From positions 1 to 64,000 of the forward strand of contig JANXAS010000008.1 in assembly GCA_025062195.1 (NCBI GenBank): 64,000 nt of DNA, given 5' to 3'. Shown piece after piece: positions 61,229-64,000 of the stretch. The DNA is from Armatimonadota bacterium (GTDB taxonomy: Bacteria > Armatimonadota > Fervidibacteria > Fervidibacterales > Thermosaccharophagaceae). Both the position numbers and the translations under genes were made by a program. How positions within the stretch are numbered: position 1 is the stretch's first letter; the number at the start of each line of letters is the position of its first letter. The notes beneath the pieces are model-generated. The model was not told the DNA's origin. It ran no database searches and worked only from the letters and a program-made list of their open reading frames with translations.

Positions 61229-62221
61229 TTGCGCAAGTTATTGCTGATATTATCGCTTGTTATCCTTATATTGGCGCAAGGTCCATTGCAATCCCTCATT
61301 TACAAGCAGCGTGAAATTTATAAACTACTTCCGCCGATTGATGTGCTTGTGCTTTACCAACTTATGCCGGCTGAAGCTATAACGATAACGCTTGTAGGGA
61401 CGATGCTCGGCGGCTTTCGTGGCGTTGCTGCAAAGATGCTCTGGCTCAAATCGGACGAGTATTGGCATTCAGGGCGTTGGTATAGCATGCTCCCGATAAT
61501 GCGCACTATAACATGGCTTGACCCAAGTTTCGTTCAGGCTTGGGATACAGCCGGTTGGCATGTGGCATACAACCTTAGAGCCGAGGCTAAAACCGAAGAG
61601 GAGCAAGATGAGTATGTCAGGAGGGGTTGCGAGATACTTGAAGAGGGAATAAGATGGAATCCTAAGTCTTGGCAGCTTCTCTTCCAGCTCGGTTGGACAC
61701 ATTATGATAAATCGGGCAACCTCGCAGAGGCGATCAAATGGTTCAAGCGTGCTCGTCCGCTTGAGGACTGGAAACCGGGCGACCTTCCAAGGACTCATCA
61801 CATGATTGCGCATGCGTATGAGCGTCTCTCAGATATACCTATGGCTCTCAAGACATGGAAGGATGACTTCAAGTATGAGCACTACTGTGGCGCAAACAAG
61901 GGTGCTGTTGAGACAATAACAGAGCGCTATGTTGTCCCTTGGAAGTTGATGGAACAGGGGAGATACGAAGAGGCAATCGCGTGGATGGATAAACTCCTTG
62001 AGAGGGAGGAGTTAAGGCATTCAAGCATAGTCAGGCATGTGCTTGCCGAGATATACCGTCGCATGGGCGATTTAGAGACAGCTCAAGCAATAATGGAGCA
62101 GTGGTCAAATAAGAATAAGCTTGATGCTGGTGCCCGTTACAAAGCGAAGCTTTGGAAGCGCATGCTTGAAGAGAAGAAAAGCTCAAAGGGCGGATTGGCT
62201 GGGACTCAAGCGCAGCCTTAA
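61229..62221 (+). CDS. Membrane-anchored TPR-repeat protein
   Basis: 330 residues. The N-terminal hydrophobic segment LLLILSLVILILAQGPLQSL anchors or exports it. Several tetratricopeptide-like helix pairs follow, for example NPKSWQLLFQLGWTHYDKSGNLAEAIKWFKRA in parts, LPRTHHMIAHAYERLSDIPMALKTW and GRYEEAIAWMDKLLEREELRH. Such repeats bind partner proteins. The TTG start has GAGGTGAT five bases upstream. It lies directly after the ABC permease gene, so it may be a scaffold for that exporter; this is inference from position. nusB follows after 19 bases. Confidence 0.85.
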   Translation: MRKLLLILSLVILILAQGPLQSLIYKQREIYKLLPPIDVLVLYQLMPAEAITITLVGTMLGGFRGVAAKMLWLKSDEYWHSGRWYSMLPIMRTITWLDPSFVQAWDTAGWHVAYNLRAEAKTEEEQDEYVRRGCEILEEGIRWNPKSWQLLFQLGWTHYDKSGNLAEAIKWFKRARPLEDWKPGDLPRTHHMIAHAYERLSDIPMALKTWKDDFKYEHYCGANKGAVETITERYVVPWKLMEQGRYEEAIAWMDKLLEREELRHSSIVRHVLAEIYRRMGDLETAQAIMEQWSNKNKLDAGARYKAKLWKRMLEEKKSSKGGLAGTQAQP

Positions 62222-62240
62222 ACTTTGGGGGGAGGATAAT

Positions 62241-62678
62241 GTGCGCAAGCGCCACAGGGCGAGGCGGATAGCGCTTCAGGCATTATTTCAAGCCGATGTT
62301 GGCGGTGCGCCAATTGAGGAGGCGCTTGAATTTTTATTTCAGGACAAGCAATTGCCTAAGGATGTGATTGAATTTGCCACGAGGCTTGCGTTGGGCACAT
62401 GGCAACACAGGGACGAAATTGACAGGGTGATTCAAGAATGCGCCCCGCATTGGCCGATTGAACGAATGGCAAATGTAGACCGCAACATATTGCGCATGGC
62501 TACCTATGAGATACTTCACATGCCGGATACCCCACACAGCGTCTCCATAAATGAGGCAGTTGAGCTGGCAAAGCTTTTTGGCACTTCTGAATCCGGAAGG
62601 TTCGTAAATGGCATCCTTGGCGGAATCGTTAAGAGACATTGCACGCCGCAACAGGAGAGCGACACCGAGAACAATTGA
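62241..62678 (+). CDS. nusB: Transcription antitermination factor NusB
   Basis: RNA-binding component of rRNA antitermination with NusE/S10. It begins VRKRHRARRIALQALFQADVGG, has WPIERMANVDRNILRMATYEILHMPDTPHSVSINEAVELAKLFGTSES in the conserved core, read in parts, and ends with FVNGILGGIVK. The GTG start at 62241 follows GGGGGAGGATAAT, giving 145 residues; the track ORF begins inside the TPR gene. xseA follows, a frequent neighbour in bacteria. Confidence 0.95.
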   Translation: MRKRHRARRIALQALFQADVGGAPIEEALEFLFQDKQLPKDVIEFATRLALGTWQHRDEIDRVIQECAPHWPIERMANVDRNILRMATYEILHMPDTPHSVSINEAVELAKLFGTSESGRFVNGILGGIVKRHCTPQQESDTENN

Positions 62679-62802
62679 GAGATGGCGCCCCATCCGGCAC
62701 ATAACTCGTTTTAGGAAGCCAAAATTTTGAATGGTGCAGGTGGCTCTTTTGAGAATTGCTTGAAGCGAGTGAAGTGAGAAAGTTAAGGCAGGTGCAGGTT
62801 GA

Positions 62803-64000
62803 ATGAACAGGTATGTTGGGAATGAAAACAGCATGTCGCCACTTGGCGTCGTTAGGAGATTGCGTCTTGGGATGCCGCTTGAAGAGGTCGGGATTTTAAC
62901 TGTGAGCCAGCTTTCAGAATACATCAAGCGGATGATAGATAACGATGAATTGCTCCAAAATGTGTGGGTATCTGGTGAGCTGTCAAATGTGAAGCGCCAT
63001 TCATCCGGCAATCTCTATTTCACTCTCAAGGATGTAGATCAATCGCAAATTGAATGCGTTATGTGGGCTGAGCATACATTTAAGCTCTCCTTCCAGCCAT
63101 CCGATGGGCAGCATGTCATCGCAAAAGGGTATGTTAAAGTCTACCCGCAGAGGGGGCGTTATCAACTATACGCAAAGGAGCTGCACCTTTGTGGTGTTGG
63201 GGTGCTATGGGAGCGTTTTGAAGCGCTAAAGCGCAAGTTAGAGTCGGAGGGATTGTTTGACCCGTCAAGGAAGCGCTCGCTACCGAAGTTCCCGGAAGTC
63301 GTTGGTGTAGTCACGTCACCTGACGGTGCAGCAATAAGGGACATAGTGCGAGTTTGCAGGAAGCGTTGCCCAAGTGTGCAACTTATACTCATCCCGACGA
63401 TGGTTCAGGGCGCAGAGGCAGCACCGCAAATTGCGGCAGCAATCAAGTTCGCAAACGAGCTTGGCATGTTTGATGTTCTGATTGTGGGGCGTGGTGGTGG
63501 CTCAATTGAAGACCTATGGGCTTTTAACGAGGAGGTCGTGGCAAGAGCTGCTGCTGAGTCACGGATACCTGTAGTGAGCGCCGTTGGGCACGAGACTGAT
63601 TTTACCATCCTTGATTTCGTTGCGGATGTGCGTGCTCCAACACCATCTGCAGCTGTGGAAATGGTGGTGCCTGACTTAGCAGAGTTGCAGAATCGCTTCC
63701 GGAAGCTGCTCGGTAGACTCGTCTTCGCCATAGAAGCATTGTTCAACAGCGCCCGCCAAAGATTGAGGGCACTCACAACAAGGCGGGTGATGACAAGTCC
63801 GGAGGAATTGCTGGATATAAAGAAACAGCGCCTTGATGAGTTGCATCAGAGGTTGATCCACTCGTTTCGCAATGCACTTCTCAAGCATAGGCATAGGCTT
63901 GCGTCAATTGAGGGTAAATTGCAAGCGCTCAACCCAAAGGGCGTTTTGGAGCGAGGCTATGCATATGTCAGGCAGCCTGTCACTGGCGGTATCGTGAAGA
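62803..64000 (+). CDS. xseA: Exodeoxyribonuclease VII large subunit (partial, runs off window)
   Basis: Degrades single-stranded DNA and, with XseB, acts in mismatch and recombination repair. ATG 62803 begins [15 protein letters not shown]. The OB-fold domain follows ([33 protein letters not shown]), then the catalytic region with [44 protein letters not shown] in parts and [29 protein letters not shown]-like sequence ([10 protein letters not shown]). The last part, with a coiled-coil character, reaches [12 protein letters not shown] and is cut by the window edge. It is not in the ORF track because no stop is reached. 399 codons are seen. Confidence 0.96.
   Translation, partial: [399 protein letters not shown]

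Noticed and set aside
1-64000. tRNA, rRNA, CRISPR, transposase or prophage genes
   Set aside because: Intergenic regions were read for cloverleaf arms, spaced direct repeats and DDE or recombinase motifs; none was convincing by eye.

Overview
The window looks like a piece of chromosome from a thermophilic, anaerobic, CO- or CO2-fixing bacterium, most likely of the Armatimonadota/Fervidibacter type. Three things point there. Two DUF1559-type prepilin genes carry the N-terminal signature ([20 protein letters not shown] then LFPVFA[RK]AREKAR) that is very common in that phylum and in Planctomycetota. A TtuB/TtuA pair for 2-thiolation of tRNA U54 is a thermophile trait. The bacterial form of acetyl-CoA synthase implies strict anaerobiosis. 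The phylum is an inference; no rRNA or tRNA gene is visible.

Layout. 1-4456: end of prfA (+), then a minus-strand group of a small membrane protein, an HD-GYP protein, ispE and a thermonuclease-like protein. 4574-17799 (minus): the carbonyl branch of the Wood-Ljungdahl pathway, in transcription order small ORF, acsD, cooS/acsA, acsB, acsC, acsE, DUF3786, cooC-like 2, RACo-type corrinoid activator, cooC-like 1. 17962-23266 (minus): the B12 supply genes cobS, cobT, cobU and a BtuF-like binding protein, then a prepilin gene, then a full cobalamin riboswitch with its own promoter. The two blocks work together, because AcsC/AcsD is a corrinoid iron-sulfur protein, AcsE methylates it, RACo reactivates it, and cobUTS plus BtuF supply the corrinoid.

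23614-28867 (+): parB, a lytic transglycosylase, a DedA/YqaA membrane protein, a NYN-domain protein, and an SNF-family sodium symporter whose tiny MetS-like partner overlaps its stop codon and is missing from the ORF track. 29100-30305 (minus): tsaE-tsaB. 31064-40652 (+): a polytopic membrane protein, uvrA, a 600-base repeat-rich gap, ttuB-ttuA, an RsmC-like methyltransferase, a Yip1 protein and a glycosyltransferase. 40839-44510 (minus): second prepilin gene, groL behind a perfect CIRCE operator, and a LOG-family protein. 44954-48108 (+): an unrecognised 398-residue protein and a GH29 fucosidase. 48197-48934 (minus): pyrF.

49130-55105 (+): aminotransferase, rdgB, metallophosphoesterase, argS, pfkB-family kinase and an unknown. 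55536-56450 (minus): two tandem paralogous secreted Q/P-rich proteins that share a near-identical block. 56674-64000 (+): dsbD, a TrmH-family methyltransferase, an ABC ATPase and permease, a TPR protein, nusB, and xseA running off the end.

Most starts were chosen from GGAGGTGA-like ribosome binding sites 5-9 bases upstream, so several differ from the longest ORF. A dispersed palindromic repeat family (about 150 bp, with inverted termini) sits between acsB and acsC and again upstream of ttuB. No CRISPR array, transposase, phage gene or tRNA was found.
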